Positions 40,801-48,838 of a stretch of DNA of 64,000 nt are shown here, one piece after another. Source of the DNA: Sphingopyxis sp. Root154 (GTDB lineage: Bacteria > Pseudomonadota > Alphaproteobacteria > Sphingomonadales > Sphingomonadaceae). The notes beneath the pieces are model-generated. The model worked only from the letters and a program-made list of their open reading frames with translations, did not search any database and had not been told where the DNA came from. Every line of letters begins with the position of its first letter. Within the stretch, counting starts at the first letter, position 1. The translations under genes and the position numbers were made by a program. The stretch covers positions 1,736,867 through 1,800,866 of the forward strand of contig NZ_LMGI01000002.1 of assembly GCF_001427105.1 (NCBI RefSeq), given 5' to 3'.

Positions 40801-43635
40801 GCTGTTATTTGCCAACGCGCCGTTGAGAGCGCCGGACAGGCTGGCGGTGCCGCGGTTGACGAGCCCGCCATTCAGCGTGCCGGTCGAGGCCAATGTGCCG
40901 GCGTTCGTCACCAGTCCGCTCACTATCCCCGCATTGACGAAGCCGGCATCGTTCCGCACCGCACCCGCAATCGAGCCGCCGGTTGCCAGCGACAGATTGC
41001 CCGCGCTGACGGTGGTGAGGCCAGCATAGCCGTTGACGCCGCCCAACGTCAGCGTGCCCGTGCCGGTCTTGGTGAGCCCGGCGCTGCCGGTGATCAAAGA
41101 GTCGATTCTCGCCGTCGCCGCATTCACCTCGACGATCGAGAAGCCGCCGGTGGTGGCCAGCGAGCCCCCCTGCAACGCGTATCCGGCAGTATCGAAGCGC
41201 AAATGCTGGAAACTCTGCATACCGTCGACCGCCACTGCGCCGCCGGCACTGCCCGCGAACACGCCGACCTGCCCGGCCCAGCCATCGTTGACGCCGAAAC
41301 CGCTGGCCGCGGTCCAGTTGGTGCTGCCCGTGCCCCACACACCCGCACCGCCGTCGCCGGTCGCGGCGTCCGACCCGCCGGTCGCATCGCTGCCGTCCCA
41401 ATATTGCACCCGCTGCGCACCGTCATTGAACAGGATATTGACCTGCCCGGCGATGCCGGTCTGCAGCGAGCCGGTGAAGTCTGTCGGCGTCGTGCCGAGC
41501 TCCACGCCGTTGTCCGTGAGGGTGCCAGCATAGTCGATCAGCCGATAATAGCCGGCTCCGAAGCCGGCTAACGCGGTCACATTCAGCGTGCCGTCGAGCG
41601 TGAGGTCGCCGCCAACGACGACCAGATCGTTGATCCCGCCGCCGACGACGCCGCTCTGGGCAAGTTCGTAATTCAGGATCGACCCGCCGCTGAGCGCGAA
41701 ATTGCCGGCAAGGGTCAGCGTACCCGCGCTGGCGCCGGGTCGCACGATGCCGCCATCGGCCACGCTGACATTGCCCAAGAAGGTGCCGTTGCCGCCCAGC
41801 TCCGCGCCATTGCCGACATGAAGGTTCGCGGCGTTGTTCGCGGCGTCGCCGAATACACCGTTCAGCACCAGCGCCCCGCCCCGGACCTCGACATCGCCGG
41901 TGAAATTCTGACCGACGTCGCTGACGCCAGTGAGCGTCATCGCGCCCGAGCCAAGCTTCGTCACCAAGCCGTTGCCTACGATTATGCCGCCATATGAGCC
42001 GTCGAAGGCTTGATCGAAGACGACACCGCGCGCACCGGCCCCGCCGGAGAATATCAGACTCCCTGCAATACTGTTGGTGTCGCCCTTCAGCGATCCGCCG
42101 GTGATCGACCAATTCTGATTGCCGGCCCCCGTCAGCGTCCATGTGCCTGAACCGGTCTTCTCGAAAACATCGAACCCGCGATACTGCTGCGTCCCGCCGA
42201 TCGACGACACGTCGAAAACGGCATCAATCGACCCGCCGAGTACGAGCGCGTTGTTGGAACCTCCCGAGACCAGGGCGTCGCCGTTGATCGTCGAGCCGCT
42301 GCGCAATTCGAGGCGATTGTCGTTTCCGAACAGTGCAATCGCCGCTGAGCGCACGGCGTTTCGGCTATTCAAGCCGCCGGTGACCGTCCCTGAATTGACG
42401 ATGGAGATATTGCCCGTCGCCGCGCCGCGAATGCCGACGCCGCCAGCGCCAACCACGTTGTCCCCGAAGGGCGTCGCGCCGGCAGCGCCGCCTTCGATCG
42501 TGCCTTCATTGGTCAGGGTCGCCGCCTGCCCGTCCAGAAACAGCACAGCCGCGCCGCCGTCGCCGGCCCGCATGAAGGCGCCCGCATTCCGCAATGTCCC
42601 GCCCGCACCGCCGAGGATGGTGCCCGCCGCGCTGTTGTCGACGCTGCCGCCCCACGCGGCGATTCCGATGCCCCCCCGGCCGCCCAGCGAGGTTCCATTG
42701 CCTCCGGCGCCGCCGGCAATCAGGGACTGATTGCCGATCGTGCCGAGATTGCTGAGGACACCGGCCCCGGCATCGCCGCCAACGCTCGCCGTGAGGAGAC
42801 CGCCGCCGCCGTCGCCGCCCCGAATGGTGCCGGCCTGATTGGCCAGCGCCCCGCCTGCGTAAAGGAACAGTCCGGCCCCGCCGCCGCCGCCGTCGGACCC
42901 TTGGTTGCCGCCGGCTCCGCCGGCGATCGCGGAGCCACCGGAAATCGTCACCGCGCCGCCATCGAGCAACACCAGTCCCGCACCGCCGCCGCCGCCGGCG
43001 CCGAGAATGCCGCCGCCAGTGTTGCTGATGCCGCCGGTTCCGCCGGTCACCGCATAGCCGCCCGTCGTCAGATTGACCGCTGATCCGGTCAGGACGAGGC
43101 CGCCGCTGCCACCGCCGCCGCCGCCGCTGCCGCCTCCACCGCCCACACCGTTGCCGCCGGTCGATCCCAGATAATCGTTACCCAGCAAAAAGGAGCCGGT
43201 CGTAGCATCGACATTGCCCCCGCCGCCGCCCGTGCCGCCGGCACCCGCCCTGGTGAAAGGACCGCTGGTGCGCTCGCCGCCACCACCGCCACCGCCGCCG
43301 CCCGCGGCGATGTCGTTCGGGACTCCAGCCTGACCGCCAGCTGCGCCGTTCGCGGGATGGGTCCCCCTGCCGCCGTTTTGTGCCGACCCGTCCGGTGTGC
43401 TTGCGCCAGAGCCGCCGACGCCGCCGCTGCCCGTCCCGTCACCGCCGCTGCCTCCGCGGCCGCCGCCGCCGCCCGCAATGCCGCCGGTGGGGCCGCCGCC
43501 TCCCTGCATGAGCTGCTGCGCCTGCGCGAGGGGGCCGGCGATCATTCCTAGCGCGATCGCCAAGGCGGCGATCGACGTCGAAGCGCGCACTGCCCGCGCA
43601 TAATTCCGCTCAAGGCGTTGATGTTGATCGCGCAT
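37897..43635 (-). CDS. Second large autotransporter with Gly-rich passenger
   Basis: About 1912 residues from the ATG at 43635 (MRDQHQRLERNYARAVRAST), which has GGGGA a few nt upstream. The signal peptide ends near AQAQQLMQ. The first 400 residues are very Gly-rich and low-complexity (GGGGGRGGSGGDG-like runs alternating with short beta strands). Then come PATR-type beta-helix repeats and two FWDG/YWDG modules related to those of the giant autotransporter. The C-terminal barrel starts near residue 1630 (MALWGRALGSWGNRDG) and ends in GRASFSWRF. Likely a surface adhesin secreted by the type V route. The AraC-type gene upstream on the same strand is a plausible regulator. Confidence 0.92.
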   Translation of the reverse strand: MRDQHQRLERNYARAVRASTSIAALAIALGMIAGPLAQAQQLMQGGGGPTGGIAGGGGGRGGSGGDGTGSGGVGGSGASTPDGSAQNGGRGTHPANGAAGGQAGVPNDIAAGGGGGGGGGERTSGPFTRAGAGGTGGGGGNVDATTGSFLLGNDYLGSTGGNGVGGGGGSGGGGGGSGGLVLTGSAVNLTTGGYAVTGGTGGISNTGGGILGAGGGGGAGLVLLDGGAVTISGGSAIAGGAGGNQGSDGGGGGAGLFLYAGGALANQAGTIRGGDGGGGLLTASVGGDAGAGVLSNLGTIGNQSLIAGGAGGNGTSLGGRGGIGIAAWGGSVDNSAAGTILGGAGGTLRNAGAFMRAGDGGAAVLFLDGQAATLTNEGTIEGGAAGATPFGDNVVGAGGVGIRGAATGNISIVNSGTVTGGLNSRNAVRSAAIALFGNDNRLELRSGSTINGDALVSGGSNNALVLGGSIDAVFDVSSIGGTQQYRGFDVFEKTGSGTWTLTGAGNQNWSITGGSLKGDTNSIAGSLIFSGGAGARGVVFDQAFDGSYGGIIVGNGLVTKLGSGAMTLTGVSDVGQNFTGDVEVRGGALVLNGVFGDAANNAANLHVGNGAELGGNGTFLGNVSVADGGIVRPGASAGTLTLAGNFALSGGSILNYELAQSGVVGGGINDLVVVGGDLTLDGTLNVTALAGFGAGYYRLIDYAGTLTDNGVELGTTPTDFTGSLQTGIAGQVNILFNDGAQRVQYWDGSDATGGSDAATGDGGAGVWGTGSTNWTAASGFGVNDGWAGQVGVFAGSAGGAVAVDGMQSFQHLRFDTAGYALQGGSLATTGGFSIVEVNAATARIDSLITGSAGLTKTGTGTLTLGGVNGYAGLTTVSAGNLSLATGGSIAGAVRNDAGFVNAGIVSGLVTNAGTLASTGTLNGGLVNRGTASLSGALNGALANNSGTVALTGALSGVTRLTQTAEASLDLAGFNLAIGTLEGAGSIALGGGTLSVGSSGGSSTFDGTIGGGGAVTIAAGSFQGRGTIDAAMTVADGARLIGVQGSTLSLGSLVLGSGSQVDVTLGASSSVALFDVAGDLTLDGTLNVNATPAFGAGVYRLFDYGGTLTDKGLDLGTVTGASRDSLSIQTGGGLVNLVDTSGAELVFWDGGDAGLHNNGAVDGGSGSWTAGGTAWTTANGGVNSAMTPQPGFAVFQGFGGTVAIDNRAGQVSATGMQFAVDGYTVGGGALALAGDRAVVRVGDGTAAGAAFTANIGASLTGSATLVKSDLGTLVLSGANDYTGGTVVEAGTLVGDTDALRGNIANSGTLVFDLASSGTYAGIVTGTGTTIKAGIGGLTLTGANATDWQVRAGSLISTSTLFTGNVDLALGANFVFDQAGEGDYSGSITGSGTMIVQGGGAIRFDGDGSAFQGTTNVGQGQMLAVNGTLGGTLNVAAGGRVQGTGTAGSANIAGTIAPGNSIGRLNLAGNLAFASGSIYEVEADAAGTSDRIVVVGTVTIDTNVGVAVLAADGNYAANTSYTILTAAGGVTGTFGAVTSNLSFLTPTLSYAANAVTLNLRRNTVDFGSVAQTVNQHAVAPAVQALDMGNDIYDAVVALTAPEARSAFDQLAGSDFASVRGQLIEDSRFVRDAILARGETAGSTGMALWGRALGSWGNRDGDANAVGYDRDLKGLLTGFDGSLGPNIRVGAAFGYDSTTLRTARAEHDIDTFHTGGYILGSYGMASFQVGGAYAWNDVHASRRVTFGTLDQALSSDYAARTLQAFGEVALKGEVGGMMLQPFAGLAHVTLFDAEVDEQGGSAALQGGNGKERMTYGSLGIRTRANLAAGDFALRFAGSAALRHAFGNRVPTVDLGFSTGQAFRIVGTGIDRNSIFVDVGLETDLGRNIGLSIGYIGNYGDRTTDHGGRASFSWRF
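39790..41650 (-). repeat. Two long modules in autotransporter 2, related to those in autotransporter 1
   Basis: One module lies at about 39790-40440 (FWDGGDAGLHNNGAVDGGSG, then MQFAVDGYTVGGG and VVRVGDGTAAGAAFTANIG). A more diverged one lies at about 41040-41650 (YWDGSDATGG, then NDLVVVGGDLTLDGTLNV). They share strand order with the four modules of the 21714-35909 gene. Confidence 0.65.
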
Positions 43636-43837
43636 ATGGATTCCCCTTGCCGGCATTTTGCTGCGTCAAGGTGCGCGGTTCATGGCAAGCGCCGCCGCGA
43701 TGCCCGGAGACCGCCGTCTCGATCATCCAGATCGTTCGACCTCAGGGTGTTTCACCTTCGGCGGTCCGATAAGGCGAGAGCATATTATGCGGCTATGCGA
43801 TTCCGGCATGGAACAACTGCGATCGGGCCAAGCCGTG

Positions 43838-44833
43838 TCAGCTGCTGCGTCGCAACGTCTCCGACGGACGCTCGCCGAAGCGCAGACGATAAGCGCCGGC
43901 AAAGCGGCCAAGTTCCCAGAAACCATATTGCATCGCGACCGAGGTCACTTGCGTTGTCGAAGGATCGGAGCTCAGCAGCGTCAGCCGCACGAGATCGAGC
44001 CGGCGCCCGCGCGCGTAGCTGACAGCGCTCTGCCCCAGAAATTCCTGACAGGCGAGGTTCAGCGTCCGCTCGGCGACCCCCATTGCGGTGCAGATCGCGG
44101 TCAGCGACAACATGTCCTCCGGCTGCTCATGCAATAATTGCTCGAAACGTGCAACGATGCGGCGATGCCGTTCGGGCGCACCGCGGTCGGGGCGAAGCTC
44201 GCCGCGCGAAAGACCCAGCAGCAACGCGTCGATGACGGTTCCCGCCAACGCCCGCGCCGGCTCGGTCGCCTCGATGATCCACGGCTTGTCGCGCGCGATC
44301 CGCGCGGCATCATTCATTAACGCCACCAGTCGCGCCATCGCGTCCTCCGGAACTTGAAACATCCGGTCATTCTGTAGCGGCCGCACCAGATCGAAGCCCG
44401 CGAGCGCCGGAGCGTGGGTGGCGAGCACGTCTGCCGGTATGACGAGAATTCCGAATGCCCACGCCATTCCCCGCGGAGACGTCGTGACGGTCTCGGCCTG
44501 TGGCCGAAAATGGATGAGGTGGTTTCCGCTGAGCATTCGGCCCGACACTCGCCGGACAAGCCCGGGTTCGGTAGGGAACATGAAGGTGTGGGCGTTGCTC
44601 AGTTCGGCGCGCTGCGGCTGGCCTTGCGCGAATTTCCCGACCCCAACGTCCACTTCCCCGAGCATCGCGCGTGCGAACATGGCACGAAAATCATTGGCCG
44701 CCCCCTTTACAGGGCGAGGGCCCGAAGCACCTCGATCCAGCCCGCCCAGAGCGCTGGCCATGGCGTCGGGATCGGAGAAAACGCCGAAAGAGGATCGTCG
44801 TAAACGATGATCTGGCTGCGGGTGCAGGGACAT
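43838..44833 (-). CDS. AraC-family transcriptional regulator
   Basis: 331 residues. The C-terminal 90 residues hold two helix-turn-helix units: LSLTAICTAMGVAERTLNLA and a second with VTSVAMQYGFWELGRFAGAY, then RLRFGERPSETLRR, the AraC signature. The N-terminal 230 residues are a cupin-like ligand or sensor domain without clear catalytic residues (type AraC_binding_2). The gene lies 202 bp upstream of the second autotransporter on the same strand and is a plausible activator of it, or of the transporter operon just beyond. Confidence 0.9.
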   Translation of the reverse strand: MSLHPQPDHRLRRSSFGVFSDPDAMASALGGLDRGASGPRPVKGAANDFRAMFARAMLGEVDVGVGKFAQGQPQRAELSNAHTFMFPTEPGLVRRVSGRMLSGNHLIHFRPQAETVTTSPRGMAWAFGILVIPADVLATHAPALAGFDLVRPLQNDRMFQVPEDAMARLVALMNDAARIARDKPWIIEATEPARALAGTVIDALLLGLSRGELRPDRGAPERHRRIVARFEQLLHEQPEDMLSLTAICTAMGVAERTLNLACQEFLGQSAVSYARGRRLDLVRLTLLSSDPSTTQVTSVAMQYGFWELGRFAGAYRLRFGERPSETLRRSS

Positions 44834-44968
44834 CAGAAAGAAATTCCAGTCGCTTATAAACCTCGCCTGATATCATGAAGCCTGAATGTGGGTAGTCGTC
44901 TTTCCGTGCGAATTTGCCGATCTTACCAGAAGAGTGATCTAATGGCTGATGTCAGCCGCTGGCCCATA

Positions 44969-45006
44969 ACAGCGGACTGGCAGCTTTGCGGTACTAAGCG
45001 GGAAAA
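44969..45006. repeat. Dispersed intergenic palindromic repeat, partial copy 6
   Basis: ACAGCGGACTGGCAGCTTTG, then CGGTACTAAGCGGGAA. This is a shorter, more degenerate variant with the GCAGCTTT...AAGCGG inverted arms. It lies between the AraC gene and the transporter gene. Confidence 0.4.
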
Positions 45007-45014
45007 GCAGATGA

Positions 45015-46397
45015 TCAGATCGTTTGCGGTTCCCGAACCGCAAACATTCCTGCCCAGCCGGCCACCAATAGAGCGACGAGGGCTGCAAACCCCGCCTGCT
45101 GGCTTCCCAACAGGCTTGTGGCAATCCCGATGAAGGCCGATCCCAGCCAGATCGTAACGGTGCCAGAAAGTGCATAAAGACCAAACCAGCTGCCTATGGT
45201 GCCCGGCGTAGCCAAAGACGTCAGCATTGAACGGCTCGAAGCGTAACAGCCGCAGATACCGACCGCGTTGATGCAGGCGAAAAAAATAAATGCGAGCTCG
45301 GGCAACTGCGTGAACATCGGGCCGTCCCAGACCGGAGACCCGGAATAATGGGAATAGAAAAGCCGATCTGGCGAGATCCCGATCAGCGCCATCTGGCCGA
45401 TAATGACGACGGCGAGTTCGATTTGGATCGCGCGGCGCGGTCCGAAACGCCGATCAAGCCGCGCACCAACGAGCCCCCCGATTGCGAGAAAGCAACTGAC
45501 GATGATTGCGAGCGCAGTCAGCTCGATCGCGCTCCAGCGCATCACGCCGGCAGCATATATGCCGGTGAAGAGCAGGATAGCGGTTAGCCCGTCGGTGTAG
45601 ATCATACGCGAGACAAGAAAAGTCGCCATCGGCCGGTTCGACGACAGGCTCTTCAATGTGAGTTTCAGCTGTGCAAGACTGTCACTGATCCCACCGCCCG
45701 CGCCGCGCGGCGCATCGCGACCACGAAGAAACAGGGGAAGCGAGCCCAATGCGAACACGACCGCGACCAACGGCCCCACGATCCGATCGGTTTCGTGCGC
45801 CGTAGCCGACAGGCCGAAGAGCGGCGCAGCGGGAAGCCAAGGGGCCGACATCTTGGCCGGAAGCGCAAAAGCCCAGAGAACGAAAGCCAGGAGCGCCACC
45901 GAAATCGCGCTCCCGAGAGCAAGGCCCAGCCCCGACGTCGCCGACGTCTGATCCTGCGGCGCGGCGAAGGGCAACAGCGAATTATGCAACACTTCGCTGT
46001 AGGCAAACAAGATACCTGCCATAAAAATGATCGCGCAGGTCACACCCAGCCCGAGACCGCTGGGCGTCGCCCACCAGAGGCTGGCGCAGCAAAGAATGAT
46101 CGCAATCGTGATTGCCGCCAGCACGGGCATGCGCCGCCCCGCCCTGTCCATCGCGGCGCCTAGCAGCGGCGCGGTCAGCGCGGCGAAAAGCCCGTAAGCC
46201 ATGGCAAGCTTCGCCACGAGCGCCTGCCCGCTGACCGGGTCTCCGACGAGCACGGTCGCGAGATATGGGATAAAGATATAAACCTTGATCAGGATGACAT
46301 AGGGCGTCCGCACGCCCTCATAGAGCGCCCATGCGCGCGCACCGTCAGGCAGCCGCCCGGCGGCCTGATCGTCAATTGTCGGCGCATATCCTGCCAT
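45015..46397 (-). CDS. MFS transporter, Atg22/UMF1-like
   Basis: 460 residues with about twelve hydrophobic segments. The N-terminal WALYEGVRTPYVILI resembles the Atg22/UMF1 branch (the 'WalYdwa..py' motif), followed by MFS loop 2-3 (GAAMDRAGRRMPVL). A cytoplasmic loop with LKLTLKSLSSNRPM separates the halves. Located in the inner membrane; the substrate is unknown, but as the last gene of the minus-strand catabolic cluster it may import or export the cluster's substrate or products. It starts 9 bp after the VOC gene and is very probably cotranscribed with it. Confidence 0.85.
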   Translation of the reverse strand: MAGYAPTIDDQAAGRLPDGARAWALYEGVRTPYVILIKVYIFIPYLATVLVGDPVSGQALVAKLAMAYGLFAALTAPLLGAAMDRAGRRMPVLAAITIAIILCCASLWWATPSGLGLGVTCAIIFMAGILFAYSEVLHNSLLPFAAPQDQTSATSGLGLALGSAISVALLAFVLWAFALPAKMSAPWLPAAPLFGLSATAHETDRIVGPLVAVVFALGSLPLFLRGRDAPRGAGGGISDSLAQLKLTLKSLSSNRPMATFLVSRMIYTDGLTAILLFTGIYAAGVMRWSAIELTALAIIVSCFLAIGGLVGARLDRRFGPRRAIQIELAVVIIGQMALIGISPDRLFYSHYSGSPVWDGPMFTQLPELAFIFFACINAVGICGCYASSRSMLTSLATPGTIGSWFGLYALSGTVTIWLGSAFIGIATSLLGSQQAGFAALVALLVAGWAGMFAVREPQTI

Positions 46398-46406
46398 CGC
46401 CTGCGC

Positions 46407-46889
46407 TCAATGTGTCGGAGCGTCTTCGGCAATCAATCGCGCATTCTCGGCGATGATTTCCTCAGCGCTCATCATGAGATCGATCGGCTTACCGAAAGGC
46501 TGCGGCACGTCGATGCCGGTCTGCCAGTAGATTTCGTTCGGATTGCCTTCGGGGTCCGAGAAATAGACGCCGATGGCGTTACCATGGGTAATCACCATCC
46601 GGATCGGCGAGCCATAGTCGAGAATGGCGCGGTAGAGCGATTGCAACGAAGGCAGGTCGGCAACGCGCCAGCTGATCTGGTTGATCAGCTTGACGTCGCG
46701 CGGCGCTGTCCGTCCCTTCGCGAGGACGATCTCATGATGCTCGACCTCGGGCCGGGACGACAGAAAGGTCGCTCCCAGTTCGGGCGCCTCGTCGGTCACG
46801 GTCAGGCCGAGGACGCGCGCGTAGAAATCGCGCATGGTGTCGATATCCTCGACATGAAGGCCGGCATGGCCCAGTTCCGCAATACCCAT
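46407..46889 (-). CDS. VOC-family protein, extradiol-dioxygenase-like
   Basis: 160 residues. GHAGLHVEDIDTMRDFYARV, EHHEIVL, INQISWRVADLPSLQSLYRA and FSDPEGNPNEIYW follow the catechol 2,3-dioxygenase-like VOC fold. Candidate metal ligands are His 8, position 71 (Gln instead of the usual His of an HIAFRV motif) and Glu 119. An oxygenase, an isomerase or a non-catalytic role all remain possible. GGAG precedes the start at 46889. It lies 11 bp after the zinc dehydrogenase and is part of the same operon. Confidence 0.85.
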   Translation of the reverse strand: MGIAELGHAGLHVEDIDTMRDFYARVLGLTVTDEAPELGATFLSSRPEVEHHEIVLAKGRTAPRDVKLINQISWRVADLPSLQSLYRAILDYGSPIRMVITHGNAIGVYFSDPEGNPNEIYWQTGIDVPQPFGKPIDLMMSAEEIIAENARLIAEDAPTH

Positions 46890-46900
46890 CTGCTTTCTCC

Positions 46901-47935
46901 TCAGGCCCGCGTCATGTTCGGCGCGATCAGCACCTTCAGCTGTTCGCCCACTGGATCAAGCAGCGCGTCGAACATGGCGTCTGCTTCCTCGAGCGGAACG
47001 ACCGCGGTCACGATATCCTCGGCGCGCACGCGTCCGGCGGCGAGATGGCCGATCGCCTCCTCCATCTCCTCCTGCGTGCAGCTCGCCGAGCCGACGATCT
47101 CGACTTCCTTTTGCACGACCGAATATTGCGAGATCAGCACCGGCGCCTTGGGCACCCCCTGCAGCACGAGCCGTCCATTGTAAGCGACAAGTTCGACCGC
47201 CAGCCCCGCAGCCTCTACGTGGCCCGTGCATTCGAAAATCGCCGTCGGCCGGCGCTCGCCAAGCGCAGCCGCGCCCTCCTCTTTCACGACGGCGAGGTCG
47301 ACGGCGCGGTGGCCGGACTTTTCGACGAGCGCGCGGCGCGCCGGGTTGGGATCGACGAAAACGATGTCGAGGATGCCGCGGGCCTTCAAGGCCGCAGCCG
47401 TCATCGCGCCGATCGGCCCGGCACCCAATATGCAGATGGCATCGCCAGCCTTCGCGACCGACTTGTTCACGCCGTGAAAGGCTATCGCGAGCGGCTCGGC
47501 AATTCCGGCCTGATCGAAGCTCAGGCTGTCAGGGATGCGATGGAGCAGGTTCGGTCCGACAACGATATGCTCGGCGTAACCGCCCTGCGCAACGCCATGG
47601 CCGAGCGCGGCATCGAGGTGGTCGAGGCAAAGATAGTCGCGCCCGGTGGAACACATCTCGCACTGTCCGCACGGGCTTCCATGATATAGCGCGACCCGGT
47701 CACCCGCCGTCCAGCCGGAAACCGCCGCACCCACTTCGGCGACGGTGCCGACAATTTCATGCCCGAGCACGCTGCCCACGGCCCAGCGGGGATTGGAACT
47801 GGTCCTGGCAACGAGGTCGGTTCCGCAGATTCCGCAGCGTTCGACACGCACCTTGACCGTGTCGCGAGTGAGTTCGGGTTCGTCGATCTCGGCAACCTCA
47901 ATCGTACGTTCGCGGGAAATGCGGGCGACCTTCAT
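46901..47935 (-). CDS. Zinc-dependent medium-chain alcohol dehydrogenase
   Basis: 344 residues from the ATG at 47935 (MKVARISRERTIEV). Catalytic zinc site: CGICGTD and LGHEIVG. Structural zinc: CGQCEMCSTGRDYLC. Rossmann motif ILGAGPIGAMTAAALKARG, with VDPNPARRALV as the coenzyme-specificity region (acidic, suggesting NAD). It resembles threonine/butanediol dehydrogenases; the substrate here is unknown. The start overlaps the stop of the FAH-family gene (ATGA), which is why the shorter start is used. Oxidation of a secondary alcohol in the degradative pathway is a reasonable inference. Confidence 0.9.
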   Translation of the reverse strand: MKVARISRERTIEVAEIDEPELTRDTVKVRVERCGICGTDLVARTSSNPRWAVGSVLGHEIVGTVAEVGAAVSGWTAGDRVALYHGSPCGQCEMCSTGRDYLCLDHLDAALGHGVAQGGYAEHIVVGPNLLHRIPDSLSFDQAGIAEPLAIAFHGVNKSVAKAGDAICILGAGPIGAMTAAALKARGILDIVFVDPNPARRALVEKSGHRAVDLAVVKEEGAAALGERRPTAIFECTGHVEAAGLAVELVAYNGRLVLQGVPKAPVLISQYSVVQKEVEIVGSASCTQEEMEEAIGHLAAGRVRAEDIVTAVVPLEEADAMFDALLDPVGEQLKVLIAPNMTRA

Positions 47936-48783
47936 GCGGCTTGCTCCTCGGTGATGGGGTTGACGAGCGTGCCGATGCCCTCGACCCAAGTGGTCAGGAT
48001 ATCGCCAGGCTTCAGAAAGATTGGGGGTTTTCGCGTTGCGCCGACGCCTTCTGGCGTCCCGGTGAAGATCAGATCGCCGGGGTAAATCGGTACGAGATGC
48101 GAGATATATTCGACCAGTTCGCTGATTGAAAAGATGAAGTCGCTGGTTCGCGAACTCTGCATCGTGACGCCATTGACAGCGCAGCCGAGTTCGAGATCGT
48201 CAGGGTCTGCAAATTCGTCGGGTGTCACGATCAGCGGGCCGATGGGCCCGAATCCGGGCAGAGACTTCGCCATAGAAAATTGCGGCATGGGACCGAGACG
48301 CTGGATGCTCCGTTCGGAAATGTCCTGTCCCACCGCGAGCCCGGCGACATGATCCCAAGCCGCCGTGGACGGCACATTCTGCGCCTTCCGGCCCATAACC
48401 ACGACAAGCTCCACTTCCCAATCGACGCGTTCGTGACGGATCGAGACCGCATCGTTCGGACCAGTCAGACAGCTCGGGAATTTGGTGAAGATGACGGGCT
48501 GCTCGGGCGGCGCGACCCCCGCTTCGGCGGCGTGCGCCCGGTAGTTCGCGCCGATCGCGAAAACCTGGCGTGGCCGCGGAACTGGAAGGTCGAAACGCGC
48601 TGGGTCCACATGGACCAGGCGATCCACCGGAAATTCGGCGGACCAGATGCGCAATTCGTCCCATATGTCATAGACCGCCTGCGGGTCCGGCGCGAACCGC
48701 CCATCGGATGCTTCTGCAATGTCGACACCCTGCCCGTCGGCCGTCACAAGCCAGGCGCGGCCGCCGATTGAACCGATCCGCAT
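47932..48783 (-). CDS. Fumarylacetoacetate hydrolase (FAH)-family enzyme
   Basis: 283 residues. It carries the FAH fold motifs: FAIGANYRAHAAEAG, VDWEVELVVVMG (metal ligands), GLAVGQDISERSIQ and LIFTGTPEGVGATRKPP with a C-terminal GIGTLVNP. The family includes acylpyruvases, 2-keto-4-pentenoate hydratases and related C-C hydrolases that handle ring-cleavage products. The ATG at 48783 is preceded by AGGAGAGGT; upstream sequence is promoter DNA with a TTGACG box and a 21-bp palindrome. First gene of the FAH-ADH-VOC-MFS operon. Confidence 0.9.
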   Translation of the reverse strand: MRIGSIGGRAWLVTADGQGVDIAEASDGRFAPDPQAVYDIWDELRIWSAEFPVDRLVHVDPARFDLPVPRPRQVFAIGANYRAHAAEAGVAPPEQPVIFTKFPSCLTGPNDAVSIRHERVDWEVELVVVMGRKAQNVPSTAAWDHVAGLAVGQDISERSIQRLGPMPQFSMAKSLPGFGPIGPLIVTPDEFADPDDLELGCAVNGVTMQSSRTSDFIFSISELVEYISHLVPIYPGDLIFTGTPEGVGATRKPPIFLKPGDILTTWVEGIGTLVNPITEEQAA

Positions 48784-48798
48784 TTCACCTCTCCTATT

Positions 48799-48819
48799 TA
48801 TGATACACTTTGTATCGTA
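48799..48819. promoter_or_regulatory. 21-bp palindromic operator 1, over the -10 region of the FAH operon
   Basis: TATGATAC, 5-nt spacer ACTTT, GTATCGTA. One mismatch from a perfect palindrome, and nearly identical to the sites at 51397 and 51883. On the minus strand a TTGACG box (48832-48837) and a TACAAA box (48809-48814, 17-bp spacing) place the site over the -10 element. Probable target of the TetR-family protein encoded at 55624; that assignment is inference. Confidence 0.75.
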
Positions 48820-48838
48820 TCTATTTTTGGGCGTCAAC

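Noticed and set aside
21714..43635. Repetitive sequence that could suggest a CRISPR or satellite array
   Set aside because: The periodicity follows in-frame protein repeats of autotransporters; there are no identical repeats with unique spacers.
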